DNA from: Bacteroidota bacterium
Lineage (GTDB): Bacteria > Bacteroidota > Bacteroidia > Chitinophagales > LD1
Assembly: GCA_023428205.1 (NCBI GenBank)
Contig: JAEYZB010000072.1
Span: 1-7,518, forward strand
DNA: 7,518 nt
Direction: 5' to 3'
Positions 1 to 6,901 of the stretch are shown here, one piece after another; the stretch's first letter is position 1; each line of letters begins with the position of its first letter. Below the pieces are notes generated by a model. It saw nothing but the letters and a program-made list of their open reading frames with translations. It made no database searches and was not told the DNA's origin. The translations under genes and the position numbers were made by a program.

Positions 1-954
1 GTCCACATCTTCAAACGAAATTCCGTCCATCATTTTCCCTTCCACCACAAATAAGCCAGCGTCAATCGTTTCGGTGAGATAGCATGTAACGCTACTCATC
101 AAACGTTTTTCTTTCACCAAATCCTGATATAAAATCGAGGAGTCGCTCGCGGCAATCAAGTCGCGCAACAAATCCACTGCCGCATAATTATTTTCCAACC
201 GTCCGCCCATTTTATAGGCTTTGTAAATCGCGTTGCTCGGCACATCGGCTTCCACCGTCAAATAGCGCGCTTCTGTTTGTTTCGGCTCTTGCGGAAAATT
301 TTTCTCCACCGCATTTCCGCTCGGAATTTCCGAAAACCAATGACGAATTTTTTGTTCCGCTTCCTCTTTGTTTATTCCGCCACACACAACCAAAATAGCA
401 TTGTTCGGCACATAATATTTTTTAAAAAATGCTTTCACCTCCGGCATTTGCGCATTTTCAATATGCGACAATTCCAACCCAATCACAGGATAGCGATATG
501 GATGGACTTTATATGCCAAATCGGAAAGTTTATGCCATAAATCGCCATATGGCTGATTGATATAATGCTCCTTAAATTCTTCACAAACCACCCGTTTTTG
601 CACATTCAGACTTTCTTCTTCAAACGCCAGCGACAACATTCTGTCACTTTCCAACCATAATGCCGTATCAATGTTTTGCGCGGGCAAAATTTCGTAGTAG
701 TTCGTAAAATCGTTTGTAGTAAACGCATTGCTTTCTCCACTTGCAAATTCCAATGGTGTATCAAATTCAGGAGCATTGACTGACCCTTCGAACATAAAAT
801 GCTCAAATAAATGCGCAAACCCTGTTTGAGTCGGCACTTCATCGCGCGAACCGACATTATACAATACATTCACCACCACCAAAGGTGTTGAAAAATCTTC
901 TTGTACTACCACGCGCAAACCATTCGGTAACGTGAAACAATGTATTTCATTCAT
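1..954 (-). CDS. M16-family (insulinase/pitrilysin-like) zinc peptidase, 3' end outside window
   Basis: The 318 codons seen here read in frame from an ATG at 954-952 to the window edge without a stop, so the C-terminal end is missing. The M16 zinc site is intact: HLFEH (H48, E51, H52) lies in a GFAHLFEHFMFEGS context. The third ligand, a glutamate, is expected about 73-76 residues later, and E125/E126 in RVVCEEFKE fits. The start is supported because the LPNGLRVVV strand that opens M16 N-terminal domains lies at residues 9-17. Residues from about 170 on (VKAFFKKYYVPNNAILVVCGGI) match the end of the first M16 domain, and the rest is the beginning of the second, normally inactive domain. No signal peptide or membrane segment is visible, so the visible N-terminus suggests a cytoplasmic protein. 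Family members degrade peptides, but the substrate cannot be inferred. It is divergent from the amidase gene. Family assignment is secure; the exact subfamily is not. Confidence 0.93.
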   Translation of the reverse strand, partial: MNEIHCFTLPNGLRVVVQEDFSTPLVVVNVLYNVGSRDEVPTQTGFAHLFEHFMFEGSVNAPEFDTPLEFASGESNAFTTNDFTNYYEILPAQNIDTALWLESDRMLSLAFEEESLNVQKRVVCEEFKEHYINQPYGDLWHKLSDLAYKVHPYRYPVIGLELSHIENAQMPEVKAFFKKYYVPNNAILVVCGGINKEEAEQKIRHWFSEIPSGNAVEKNFPQEPKQTEARYLTVEADVPSNAIYKAYKMGGRLENNYAAVDLLRDLIAASDSSILYQDLVKEKRLMSSVTCYLTETIDAGLFVVEGKMMDGISFEDVD

Positions 955-961
955 GAGTGCG

Positions 962-969
962 CAAACCTA
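962..969 (-). promoter_or_regulatory. Putative Bacteroidota -7 promoter element for the M16 peptidase
   Basis: Read on the minus strand this is TAGGTTTG, a perfect match to the Bacteroidota -7 consensus TAnnTTTG, ending 7 bases before the peptidase ATG. I see no TTG at the usual 19-21 base spacing upstream, so the -33 part is weak or absent. If used, transcription would start only a few bases before the ATG. Confidence 0.4.
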
Positions 970-1008
970 TATAAAAAAGCAACTTAATCGCAGACCTTGA
1001 TTTATAAA

Positions 1009-1035
1009 AATCCTTGTTGACACTAAACAAGGATT
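1009..1035. repeat. Perfect 10-bp inverted repeat in the peptidase/amidase divergent spacer
   Basis: The arms AATCCTTGTT (1009-1018) and AACAAGGATT (1026-1035) are perfect reverse complements around a 7-base loop. On the minus strand the hairpin is followed by TTTTTA, so as RNA it resembles a weak intrinsic terminator reading toward the peptidase. As DNA it sits about 40 bases upstream of the peptidase -7 element, where an operator or activator site could lie. The rest of the 277-base spacer (955-1231) holds no gene and no convincing promoter for the amidase that I can see. Whether it acts as operator, terminator or neither is inference. Confidence 0.6.
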
Positions 1036-1231
1036 CCAGCCGATTACGAAAAAAACAGACCCGTTTTACACAAATAGCGATAAACGAAAGAGGAGTATTT
1101 CTGTTTTTTGGGAGCAAAATGGGGCTATATAAATCATTTCATGGGGAAAAACATTCCGCTTGTTATAAAGTTATTTACTGAAAAACGAAAGTTGTTTTAT
1201 TCGCACAGAATAAGACAACACAAGATAAATT

Positions 1232-2650
1232 ATGAGTAAAAAAATCAGCGCATTTTCAGATGATGCCATAGGAACGTTAGATGCAGTTGGTATTGCCGAG
1301 GCTATTTCTGCGAAAAAAATATCGCAAGAAGAAGTCATTGAAGCGGCTATTCAAAGAGCCGAAAAAGTAAATGGAGAATTAAACGCTATTGCCTATAAAA
1401 CCTATGACTCCGCTAGAGCGAAAGCGAAAACACCACAAACCGGTTTATTGGCCGGAGTGCCGACTTTCGTAAAAGATAATGAAAAAGTAAAAGGCACTCC
1501 CACACAAATGGGAACACTTGCTTTCAAGGCAAAACCTGCGAAAAAGAACAGTCAATTTGTGAATCAATTTTTTGCTACAGGATTAAATTCTTTGGGTAAA
1601 AGCACGCTCCCTGAATTGGGCTTAATTTGCAGTACCGAAAACCCTAAATGGGGCATTACACGCAATCCATGGGACACCGACTACACTACAGGCGGATCTT
1701 CGTCAGGCTCAGCCGCAATGGTGGCAAGCGGAGTTGTGCCTATTGCTTTGGCAAATGATGGAGCCGGCTCCACCCGTATTCCGGCTTCTTGTTGTGGTTT
1801 GGTGGGATTGAAGCCGACACGCGGGCGATTGGTAAATTTTGATGGTTCAGAAATTTTGCCGGTAAATATTGGCTTTGAAGGAGTGGTAACCCGCACGGTG
1901 CGCGATACAGCAGCATTTTACGCATCTGCCGAAAAGCATTTCCGCAATCCGAAACTTCCGGAACTGGGCTTTGTGCGTGAACCGAATAAAAAAAAGTTGA
2001 AAATTCTTTTCTTCGAAAATGTAGCGGCAGGGAAATTCGGACATCAAGATGAAGATGTCTATAGCGCTATTGAAAAAACCGCTGCATTTTTAAGTTCGCT
2101 CGGACACGAAGTAGAAAGGAAAACGCTTCCGGTAGATATTGATTTATTATTCGAACCATTTTTGAATTACTACGGCTTATTTTCGTTTTTATACAGCAAT
2201 TTTAGCTCTCTTGTTTTTGGCGCAAAAATGGACAAGTCTCAATTAGAACCATTTACCACAGGGCTAAGCAAGCAATTCAGAAAAAACATTTTCAATGTTT
2301 CAAAAGGATTAAAAACACTGAAAGAAGCAGGTGCAAAAATCGAAAGCAATTTTGCGAATTATGATTTGGTCATGTCACCGGTGGTTGCACATAAGACTCC
2401 AAAAATCGGCCATTTTTCAGTCGATTTACCTTATAGCGAAATCTCTTCTCGTGCCGTAGCATTTGCTCCGTTTACCGGCATGCAAAATATCACAGGCGTT
2501 CCGGGAATTTCATTGCCCCTTGCCGAATCATCAGATGGAATGCCGATAGGAGTTCATTTTTCTGCACCATTTGGTCAAGATAAATTTTTGTTGGAGTTTG
2601 CTTACGAAATGGAGCAGACGAATCCATGGAAATTTATCTATCAAAATTAA
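1232..2650 (+). CDS. Amidase (amidase signature family hydrolase)
   Basis: This 472-residue protein is a full-length amidase signature enzyme, a family that hydrolyses carboxamides to acid plus ammonia or amine. The Ser-cisSer-Lys triad is visible: Lys81 in FVKDN, the cis-serine in TTGGSSSGS (S156/S157), and the nucleophile Ser180 in DGAGSTRIPAS. These are followed by the family hallmark GLVGLKPTRGR (189-199). The C-terminal part (FAPFTGMQNITGVPGISLPL, 411-430, then MPIGVHFSA) resembles stand-alone amidases such as the 6-aminohexanoate-cyclic-dimer hydrolase type. GatA of the tRNA amidotransferase is less likely, and no gatB or gatC is adjacent. No signal peptide is seen, so it is probably cytoplasmic. 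No Shine-Dalgarno precedes the ATG; the upstream bases are A-rich. The gene stands alone, divergent from the peptidase and convergent with the hydrolase. The natural substrate is unknown. Confidence 0.93.
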   Translation: MSKKISAFSDDAIGTLDAVGIAEAISAKKISQEEVIEAAIQRAEKVNGELNAIAYKTYDSARAKAKTPQTGLLAGVPTFVKDNEKVKGTPTQMGTLAFKAKPAKKNSQFVNQFFATGLNSLGKSTLPELGLICSTENPKWGITRNPWDTDYTTGGSSSGSAAMVASGVVPIALANDGAGSTRIPASCCGLVGLKPTRGRLVNFDGSEILPVNIGFEGVVTRTVRDTAAFYASAEKHFRNPKLPELGFVREPNKKKLKILFFENVAAGKFGHQDEDVYSAIEKTAAFLSSLGHEVERKTLPVDIDLLFEPFLNYYGLFSFLYSNFSSLVFGAKMDKSQLEPFTTGLSKQFRKNIFNVSKGLKTLKEAGAKIESNFANYDLVMSPVVAHKTPKIGHFSVDLPYSEISSRAVAFAPFTGMQNITGVPGISLPLAESSDGMPIGVHFSAPFGQDKFLLEFAYEMEQTNPWKFIYQN

Positions 2651-2655
2651 TCTTC

Positions 2656-2697
2656 CTCGTTTTTTGAGAGGACTTTGAAATGGATTCAAAAAACGAG
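2656..2697. terminator. Possible terminator stem between convergent genes
   Basis: The 12-base arms CTCGTTTTTTGA (2656-2667) and TCAAAAAACGAG (2686-2697) are perfect reverse complements. They start 6 bases after the amidase stop, in the spacer shared with the convergent hydrolase gene. The loop is long (18 bases) and the stem AT-rich. No T-run follows directly on either strand; the nearest on the plus strand is TTTTT around 2712. Position argues for transcription termination, composition is only moderately supportive. Confidence 0.45.
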
Positions 2698-2750
2698 ATG
2701 CATTGAGCATTTTTCACCAGCTCAATATAACACTTGCCAAAACGAGCATT

Positions 2751-3584
2751 TTAAAACCGTCTAGGTTGTGTGCTAATATTCTTCAGAAAATTGAGAATAA
2801 TAGGATTCACCGACCCCGGATGATCCTTGAATGCATAATGCGTTCCTGCTGGAATAATACTCAGAAATCCATTTTTCACAGCATCTGCCATCATAGCGGT
2901 ATGCTTCAGTTTGATGATGTCGCGGTCACCTGCCATGAATAGCGTAGGGCATTTGATTTCTTTGAAATCGCTTTCCGAAAAATTCGGTTGGGTAAGCAAC
3001 ATTCTTTGCATTCGCACTACGAACTGTGGCATCAAGTTCGGGTTCGGATTGCCTTTGAATTTTTCTTTCAAGTATGCTGCCGTTTTGTTTACATCCCACT
3101 TTTGCACCTTTTCCAATACCTCTGCATAAACAGCCGTAGTGTCGGGTCGGCTGTTCGAGCCGATTGCCACAATTTTACGCACCAATGTCGGATAGCTGAT
3201 GGCAATTTTCATTGCAATTATTCCACCATCGCCATAGCCTACAAAGAGCGCACTATCGATATTAAGTTGTTGGGTCAAATCAACGATATCTTTTGCCAGT
3301 AAATCATACGTCATCGGCACATCGGTAAAAGACGATTGGCCGTGACCGCGTGTATCAATGGCGTACACTTTAAAACTTTTCGCAAGATCAGAAATTTGGG
3401 CTTTCCATTCGCGCCACGATTCCGATGAGCCGTGTAATAAAATAAGTGGATTGCCATTGCCGAAAATTTTGTAGTGCAACGTTACTTCACCCACATTGGC
3501 AAAATTGCTTTTTACAGAATCCTGCCACGCTTGTCCGAAACATGAAAAACAGAAAAAGGAAAGAAGAAATGGAAAAATTCGCAT
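2751..3584 (-). CDS. Exported alpha/beta hydrolase with Gly at the nucleophile position
   Basis: This 277-residue protein has the alpha/beta hydrolase fold order: oxyanion motif LILLHGSSESW (47-57), IDTRGHGQS (76-84), nucleophile elbow FVGYGDGGIIA (114-124), acid in MAGDRD (Asp222), and base in PAGTHY (His249). In the G-x-S-x-G-G elbow the serine is replaced by Gly118 (codon GGC; AGC would be Ser), so the acid and base are present but the nucleophile is not. The protein may be inactive, non-hydrolytic, or carry a point mutation. The N-terminus (MRIFPFLLSFFCFSCFGQAWQ) looks like a signal peptide, perhaps cleaved after Gln18 or Ala19, so the protein is likely periplasmic. The C15 context is a poor lipobox. 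An upstream in-frame ATG at 3629 was not chosen because that extension contains the likely promoter and would bury the signal peptide. The substrate is unknown. Confidence 0.88.
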   Translation of the reverse strand: MRIFPFLLSFFCFSCFGQAWQDSVKSNFANVGEVTLHYKIFGNGNPLILLHGSSESWREWKAQISDLAKSFKVYAIDTRGHGQSSFTDVPMTYDLLAKDIVDLTQQLNIDSALFVGYGDGGIIAMKIAISYPTLVRKIVAIGSNSRPDTTAVYAEVLEKVQKWDVNKTAAYLKEKFKGNPNPNLMPQFVVRMQRMLLTQPNFSESDFKEIKCPTLFMAGDRDIIKLKHTAMMADAVKNGFLSIIPAGTHYAFKDHPGSVNPIILNFLKNISTQPRRF

Positions 3585-3600
3585 AGAAATAATGTTTCCC

Positions 3601-3630
3601 GAAATATAAAGAAAATATTGGCTTAACAAA
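3601..3630 (-). promoter_or_regulatory. Putative Bacteroidota promoter for the alpha/beta hydrolase
   Basis: On the minus strand TTTG (3630-3627) is followed after 18 bases by TATATTTC (3608-3601), a 7 of 8 match to TAnnTTTG. The -7 element ends 16 bases before the chosen ATG at 3584, which predicts a leader of roughly 10 bases. The element lies inside the 15-codon upstream extension of the reading frame, which supports the shorter start. Confidence 0.4.
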
Positions 3631-3802
3631 CCCTTTTCATTCTCTATATATTCACCCTATCACGAATCTTGCTCATTTCGATAGACTCAATGCACCGCGT
3701 TTTTTAGACCATTTGTAGATTGTCGAATCGTCTTATCCGCAAATTTCCTAATCATTTTTTGTACAATCCACAATGTCTTGTTATCTCTATTTCTACAGGA
3801 AA

Positions 3803-3832
3803 TTGACGAAAGAAAATCTACCCGTATATTTT
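3803..3832 (+). promoter_or_regulatory. Putative Bacteroidota promoter for murA
   Basis: TTG (3803-3805, written t-t-g within AATTGACG) is followed after 19 bases by TATATTTT (3825-3832), a 7 of 8 match to TAnnTTTG at the spacing expected for Bacteroidota promoters. The element ends 17 bases before the murA ATG. The rest of the 265-base divergent spacer (3585-3849) shows no gene, no DUF4290-type frame upstream of murA, and no other strong motif. Confidence 0.45.
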
Positions 3833-3849
3833 AGCATAAAATACGAAAC

Positions 3850-5157
3850 ATGAGTAGTGCATTTATAGTTGAGGGAGGACATAAACTAAAAGGAGAATTA
3901 GTGCCGCAAGGCGCAAAAAATGAAGCATTGCAGATTATTTCAGCGGTACTGCTCACGGCTGAAAAAGTGACTATTTCTAACATCCCTGACATTCGAGATG
4001 TCATGTTGCTGATTGATATTTTACGTGACTTAGGCGTGAAAGTGGAAAAAATAAATGAGGACACCTACAGCTTTCAAGCCGATAGCATTGATTTGGAATA
4101 TATGCAAGGCGAAGTCTTTCGCAAAAAAGGCGCGGCACTTCGCGGCAGCGTGATGCTTGTCGGTCCGCTCTTGGCGCGATTCAAAAAAGCCTACATGCCC
4201 AAGCCCGGTGGCGATAAAATTGGAAGAAGAAGATTAGATACCCACTTTTTGGGATTTGAAAAGTTGGGTGCAACATTCAATTATGATTCCAACGAAAGTT
4301 TCTTTTCTATTTCGGCAGACAAACTAAAAGGAGCTTACATGCTGTTAGACGAGCCGTCTGTAACCGGAACAGCAAACATTGTAATGGCCGCTGTTCTGGC
4401 CGAGGGTGAAACAACCATTTACAATGCGGCCTGCGAACCCTACTTGCAACAGTTGTGCAATATGTTGGTGCGAATGGGAGCAAACATTTCGGGTATCGGT
4501 TCAAATTTATTGATCATAAAAGGGGTAGAAAAATTAGGAGGCACAGAGCACAAAATGCTGCCGGATATGATTGAAATCGGCTCGTTTATTGGATTAGCGG
4601 CTATGACGCAATCGGAAATTTTAATTAAAAACTGTCGCATTGACCAACTCGGCAATATTCCGACCGTATTTCAGAAATTAGGAATACAATTAGAATTTCG
4701 CGGAGATGATATTTTTGTTCCTGCACAGGAATCATACGAAATCCAACGCTTCATAGATGGCTCTATTCTTACTATTGCAGACGGACCTTGGCCACTCTTC
4801 ACCCCTGACTTAATCAGTATCGTTTTGGTGGTAGCGACTCAAGCGAAAGGGTCTGTTCTCATCCATCAAAAGATGTTTGAATCGCGTTTATTTTTTGTAG
4901 ACAAACTAATCGATATGGGCGCACAAATTATTCTTTGCGACCCACACCGCGTTTCGGTAATCGGCATCGACCATGCATATAAACTGCGGGGTATTTCTAT
5001 GACCTCTCCTGATATTCGTGCAGGCGTTTCGCTATTGATTGCAGCCCTTTCAGCAGAAGGCACATCTACGATTCACAATATTGATCAAATAGACCGCGGT
5101 TATCAGCGAATTGATACGCGGCTGAATAAAATAGGTGCGAACATAAAACGAATTTGA
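3850..5157 (+). CDS. murA: UDP-N-acetylglucosamine 1-carboxyvinyltransferase (MurA)
   Basis: MurA transfers enolpyruvate from phosphoenolpyruvate to UDP-GlcNAc, the first committed step of peptidoglycan synthesis, in the cytoplasm. The 435-residue protein has the EPSP-synthase-family two-domain fold and keeps the key residues, named here by E. coli equivalent: Lys23-Asn24 (K22-N23) in PQGAKNEAL, Arg98 (R91) in ALRGS, Arg127 (R120), Asp320 (D305) in FTPDL, and Arg390/Arg416 (R371/R397) in DIRAG and IDRGYQR. The loop residue matching Cys115, the one alkylated by fosfomycin, is Asp122 in PGGDKIGRRRLD. Asp at this site keeps activity but removes the drug's target in other bacteria. The length is slightly above the E. 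coli enzyme (419). No Shine-Dalgarno is seen. The TGA stop overlaps the ATG of the downstream kinase gene by one base, so the two are probably cotranscribed and translationally coupled. Confidence 0.97.
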   Translation: MSSAFIVEGGHKLKGELVPQGAKNEALQIISAVLLTAEKVTISNIPDIRDVMLLIDILRDLGVKVEKINEDTYSFQADSIDLEYMQGEVFRKKGAALRGSVMLVGPLLARFKKAYMPKPGGDKIGRRRLDTHFLGFEKLGATFNYDSNESFFSISADKLKGAYMLLDEPSVTGTANIVMAAVLAEGETTIYNAACEPYLQQLCNMLVRMGANISGIGSNLLIIKGVEKLGGTEHKMLPDMIEIGSFIGLAAMTQSEILIKNCRIDQLGNIPTVFQKLGIQLEFRGDDIFVPAQESYEIQRFIDGSILTIADGPWPLFTPDLISIVLVVATQAKGSVLIHQKMFESRLFFVDKLIDMGAQIILCDPHRVSVIGIDHAYKLRGISMTSPDIRAGVSLLIAALSAEGTSTIHNIDQIDRGYQRIDTRLNKIGANIKRI

Positions 5158-6026
5158 TGACCGAAAATCCGCTTCCCGACAGTCTTTGGGAATACTTGCA
5201 AAACAAGTATGGAGCAACTGACGCTCAACAACTAAGCGGAGGCAGTATTAATGAAGCGGCAAAAATCATCACTTCTTCCGACTCCCTGTTTGTCAAATGG
5301 AATGACACGGAAGCCTTTCCTGCCATGTTTGAACTGGAAGCACGAAACCTGAATTTACTACGCCAAACCCAAACAGTGCAAACACCCGCTGTGATTGAAG
5401 TCAATGACGTGGACAACCTTTCTTTTTTGATTTTGGATTATGTACAAGCAAACACAAAATCATTTGCGGGAACAGAAAAGTTGGGCGAACAAATAGCGCT
5501 TTTGCATCAAAATACGAATGTTGATTTTGGCTTACATTACAATAACTATATCGGCATTTTGCAACAGTTCAATAAATTAAATGAATCATGGGCCGATTTT
5601 TTCATTGAAAATCGGCTGAAACCGTTGGTAAATAAAGCCTATCAAATGCAGTTACTAGACTTAGAGGAAATGTCGCTGTTCGTTACGCTCTATCAAAAAA
5701 TTCCGACACTCTTTCCTGATGAAAAACCCGCGCTGCTACATGGAGATTTGTGGGGTGGAAATTATCTGATTACCGAAACAGGGATTCCTTTTGTCTTTGA
5801 TCCTGCTTGCTATTTCGGTCATCGCGAAATGGACATCGCCATGACTGTTTTATTTGGCGGCTACGACCGAGTTTTTTATGAAGCCTATCACGCCACCTTT
5901 CCGCTGGAAAGCGGCTGGCAGGAGCGCACCGCACTGTGGAACTTATATCCGCTACTAATCCACTTATTGCTCTTCGGCAAAAATTATCACAATAACTTGA
6001 TGCAATCGGTGAAGAAGTTTGTGTAA
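5157..6026 (+). CDS. Fructosamine kinase family protein (FN3K-like)
   Basis: This 289-residue protein belongs to the fructosamine-3-kinase family, small kinases that phosphorylate ketoamines on glycated amines or proteins so that the adduct falls off (bacterial members favour ribulosamine or erythrulosamine). Visible motifs in order: glycine-rich loop LSGGSIN (26-32), ATP-binding Lys47 in LFVKWND, alpha-C Glu61 in FELEARNL, the family signature LLHGDLWGGN (193-202) with catalytic Asp197 and Asn202, and the metal-binding Asp215 in FDPACYFGHREMDIAMT. The loop position that is a redox-active Cys in several FN3Ks is Ser30 here; the only Cys is Cys218. The ATG overlaps the murA TGA (TGATG). An in-frame TTG three bases earlier is a less likely start. 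The true substrate is not proven, and pairing with murA leaves an amino-sugar-related role open. Confidence 0.92.
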   Translation: MTENPLPDSLWEYLQNKYGATDAQQLSGGSINEAAKIITSSDSLFVKWNDTEAFPAMFELEARNLNLLRQTQTVQTPAVIEVNDVDNLSFLILDYVQANTKSFAGTEKLGEQIALLHQNTNVDFGLHYNNYIGILQQFNKLNESWADFFIENRLKPLVNKAYQMQLLDLEEMSLFVTLYQKIPTLFPDEKPALLHGDLWGGNYLITETGIPFVFDPACYFGHREMDIAMTVLFGGYDRVFYEAYHATFPLESGWQERTALWNLYPLLIHLLLFGKNYHNNLMQSVKKFV

Positions 6027-6060
6027 AGAAATGGTGAAAAAAAACGAGCAAAAAAACTAA

Positions 6061-6090
6061 AAAAGGTTCAAACTTTCGTTTGAACCTTTT
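6061..6090. terminator. Bidirectional intrinsic terminator between the kinase gene and rpmA
   Basis: Perfect 13-bp arms AAAAGGTTCAAAC (6061-6073) and GTTTGAACCTTTT (6078-6090) enclose the 4-base loop TTTC. On the minus strand the stem runs into a long T-rich tail (TTTTTTAGTTTTTTT), an excellent terminator for rplU-rpmA. On the plus strand the tail is CTTTTCTTTA-like and weaker but usable for the murA-kinase unit. It lies 35 bases after the kinase stop and 25 bases after the rpmA stop. Confidence 0.88.
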
Positions 6091-6114
6091 CTTTATAACT
6101 TTTGATTTCTTCTA

Positions 6115-6387
6115 TTACGCTTGTGCAGTAGCTGCTACTGGAACTACGTGTACAAATTTGCGGTCTTTCGCGCCACGTGTAAATTTCACAGTTCCTTCAA
6201 TCAACGCAAAAATTGTGTGATCTTTGCCGATTCCCACGCCTTTACCAGGGTGAGTGGCAGTTCCACGTTGGCGAATAATGATATTGCCCGGAGCGGCTGT
6301 TTGCCCGCCAAACAATTTAACGCCTAATCTCTTGCTTTCGCTATCTCTACCGTTCTTTACCTTACCTTCGCCTTTCTTGTGTGCCAT
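6115..6387 (-). CDS. rpmA: 50S ribosomal protein L27
   Basis: L27 is a large-subunit protein whose N-terminal tail reaches the peptidyl transferase centre. The 90-residue sequence begins directly with [33 protein letters not shown] family residues and continues with the conserved NIIIRQRGT (35-43) and [13 protein letters not shown] (46-58) blocks. It lacks the short cleavable N-terminal extension seen in Firmicutes, so no Prp-type processing is expected. The C-terminus ends in an Ala-rich [10 protein letters not shown]. It follows rplU after 32 bases with no terminator between, which is the usual L21-L27 order. The ATG is preceded by an A-run (AATCTTAAAAAA) rather than a Shine-Dalgarno. Confidence 0.98.
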   Translation of the reverse strand: MAHKKGEGKVKNGRDSESKRLGVKLFGGQTAAPGNIIIRQRGTATHPGKGVGIGKDHTIFALIEGTVKFTRGAKDRKFVHVVPVAATAQA

Positions 6388-6419
6388 TTTTTTAAGATTT
6401 TCTTCGTTACTAAATTAAA

Positions 6420-6728
6420 TTATCCGATTGATTCAATCGCGATTTGAGTCAAAGCCTGACGGTGTCCGTTCAGTTTTTTGTACCCTTTTCTTCTTTTCTT
6501 TTTGAAGATTAAAACTTTATCGCCTTTCAGGTGCGAAAGGATTGTTGCGTTTACCTTCACGCCCGCTACAGTTGGCGCACCAACTTCTACTTTGCCTTCG
6601 TTATCGGTCAGCAAAACACGGTCAAATGAGATGGCTTCGCCTTCATTTCCTGCTAAACGGTGTACATACAATTTCTTACCGGCTTCGGCTCTAAATTGTT
6701 GTCCTGCTATTTCTACAATTGCGTACAT
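6420..6728 (-). CDS. rplU: 50S ribosomal protein L21
   Basis: L21 binds 23S rRNA in the large subunit. The 102-residue protein starts [17 protein letters not shown], the usual N-terminus of the family, and carries the basic signature [20 protein letters not shown] (72-91). Its length matches the family. An in-frame ATG 15 codons earlier (6773) was rejected because the extension is not L21-like and contains the perfect -7 promoter element at 6749-6756. The gene leads a two-gene unit with rpmA. It is divergent from the methyltransferase gene. Confidence 0.98.
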   Translation of the reverse strand: MYAIVEIAGQQFRAEAGKKLYVHRLAGNEGEAISFDRVLLTDNEGKVEVGAPTVAGVKVNATILSHLKGDKVLIFKKKRRKGYKKLNGHRQALTQIAIESIG

Positions 6729-6748
6729 TGTCTTCTTTTTTGGGACGG

Positions 6749-6756
6749 CAAACGTA
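6749..6756 (-). promoter_or_regulatory. Bacteroidota -7 promoter element for rplU-rpmA
   Basis: On the minus strand this is TACGTTTG, a perfect match to TAnnTTTG, 20 bases before the rplU ATG. At 19-base spacing upstream the bases are TTAG (6779-6776), a 3 of 4 match to the -33 TTTG. Position before a ribosomal protein operon makes this the most credible promoter in the window. The leader would be about 14 bases. Confidence 0.55.
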
Positions 6757-6901
6757 CAAAAACTTTCCAACATTCCTAATCTTTTTCAAAAAAACCTTTT
6801 TTACCCTATGTGACTTTGGGGTCTTTCCGGCAAAAAACAGAAAAAAGTAGCGATTCAGAGGGAAAGTTTTGAAAGTCGGACATAGTTTCAATCTTTACAA
6901 C

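Noticed and set aside
277..869. Short frames (87 residues each) inside the M16 peptidase region
   Set aside because: The M16 frame covers the whole region with the zinc motif and conserved strands; these frames are shadows.
1681..2047. Minus-strand open frames inside the amidase gene
   Set aside because: They lie fully opposite a well-conserved amidase with intact catalytic motifs and encode low-complexity, non-family-like sequence; they are frame shadows.
2703..3302. Plus-strand open frames of up to 104 residues opposite the alpha/beta hydrolase
   Set aside because: They overlap a real gene on the other strand, and show no recognisable domain or start signal.
3585..3629. N-terminal extension of the alpha/beta hydrolase by 15 residues
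   Set aside because: It would bury a good signal peptide and overlaps the promoter candidate at 3601-3630.
3759..3766. Palindrome TTGTACAA upstream of murA
   Set aside because: Eight bases is short enough to occur by chance, and it does not line up with the promoter candidate.
6039..6048. AAAAAACGAG shared by the spacer after the kinase gene and the stem after the amidase
   Set aside because: Short A-rich match in AT-rich spacers; no further homology around it, so not treated as a repeat family.
6729..6773. N-terminal extension of L21 by 15 residues
   Set aside because: It is unlike any L21 N-terminus and contains the likely promoter element TACGTTTG.
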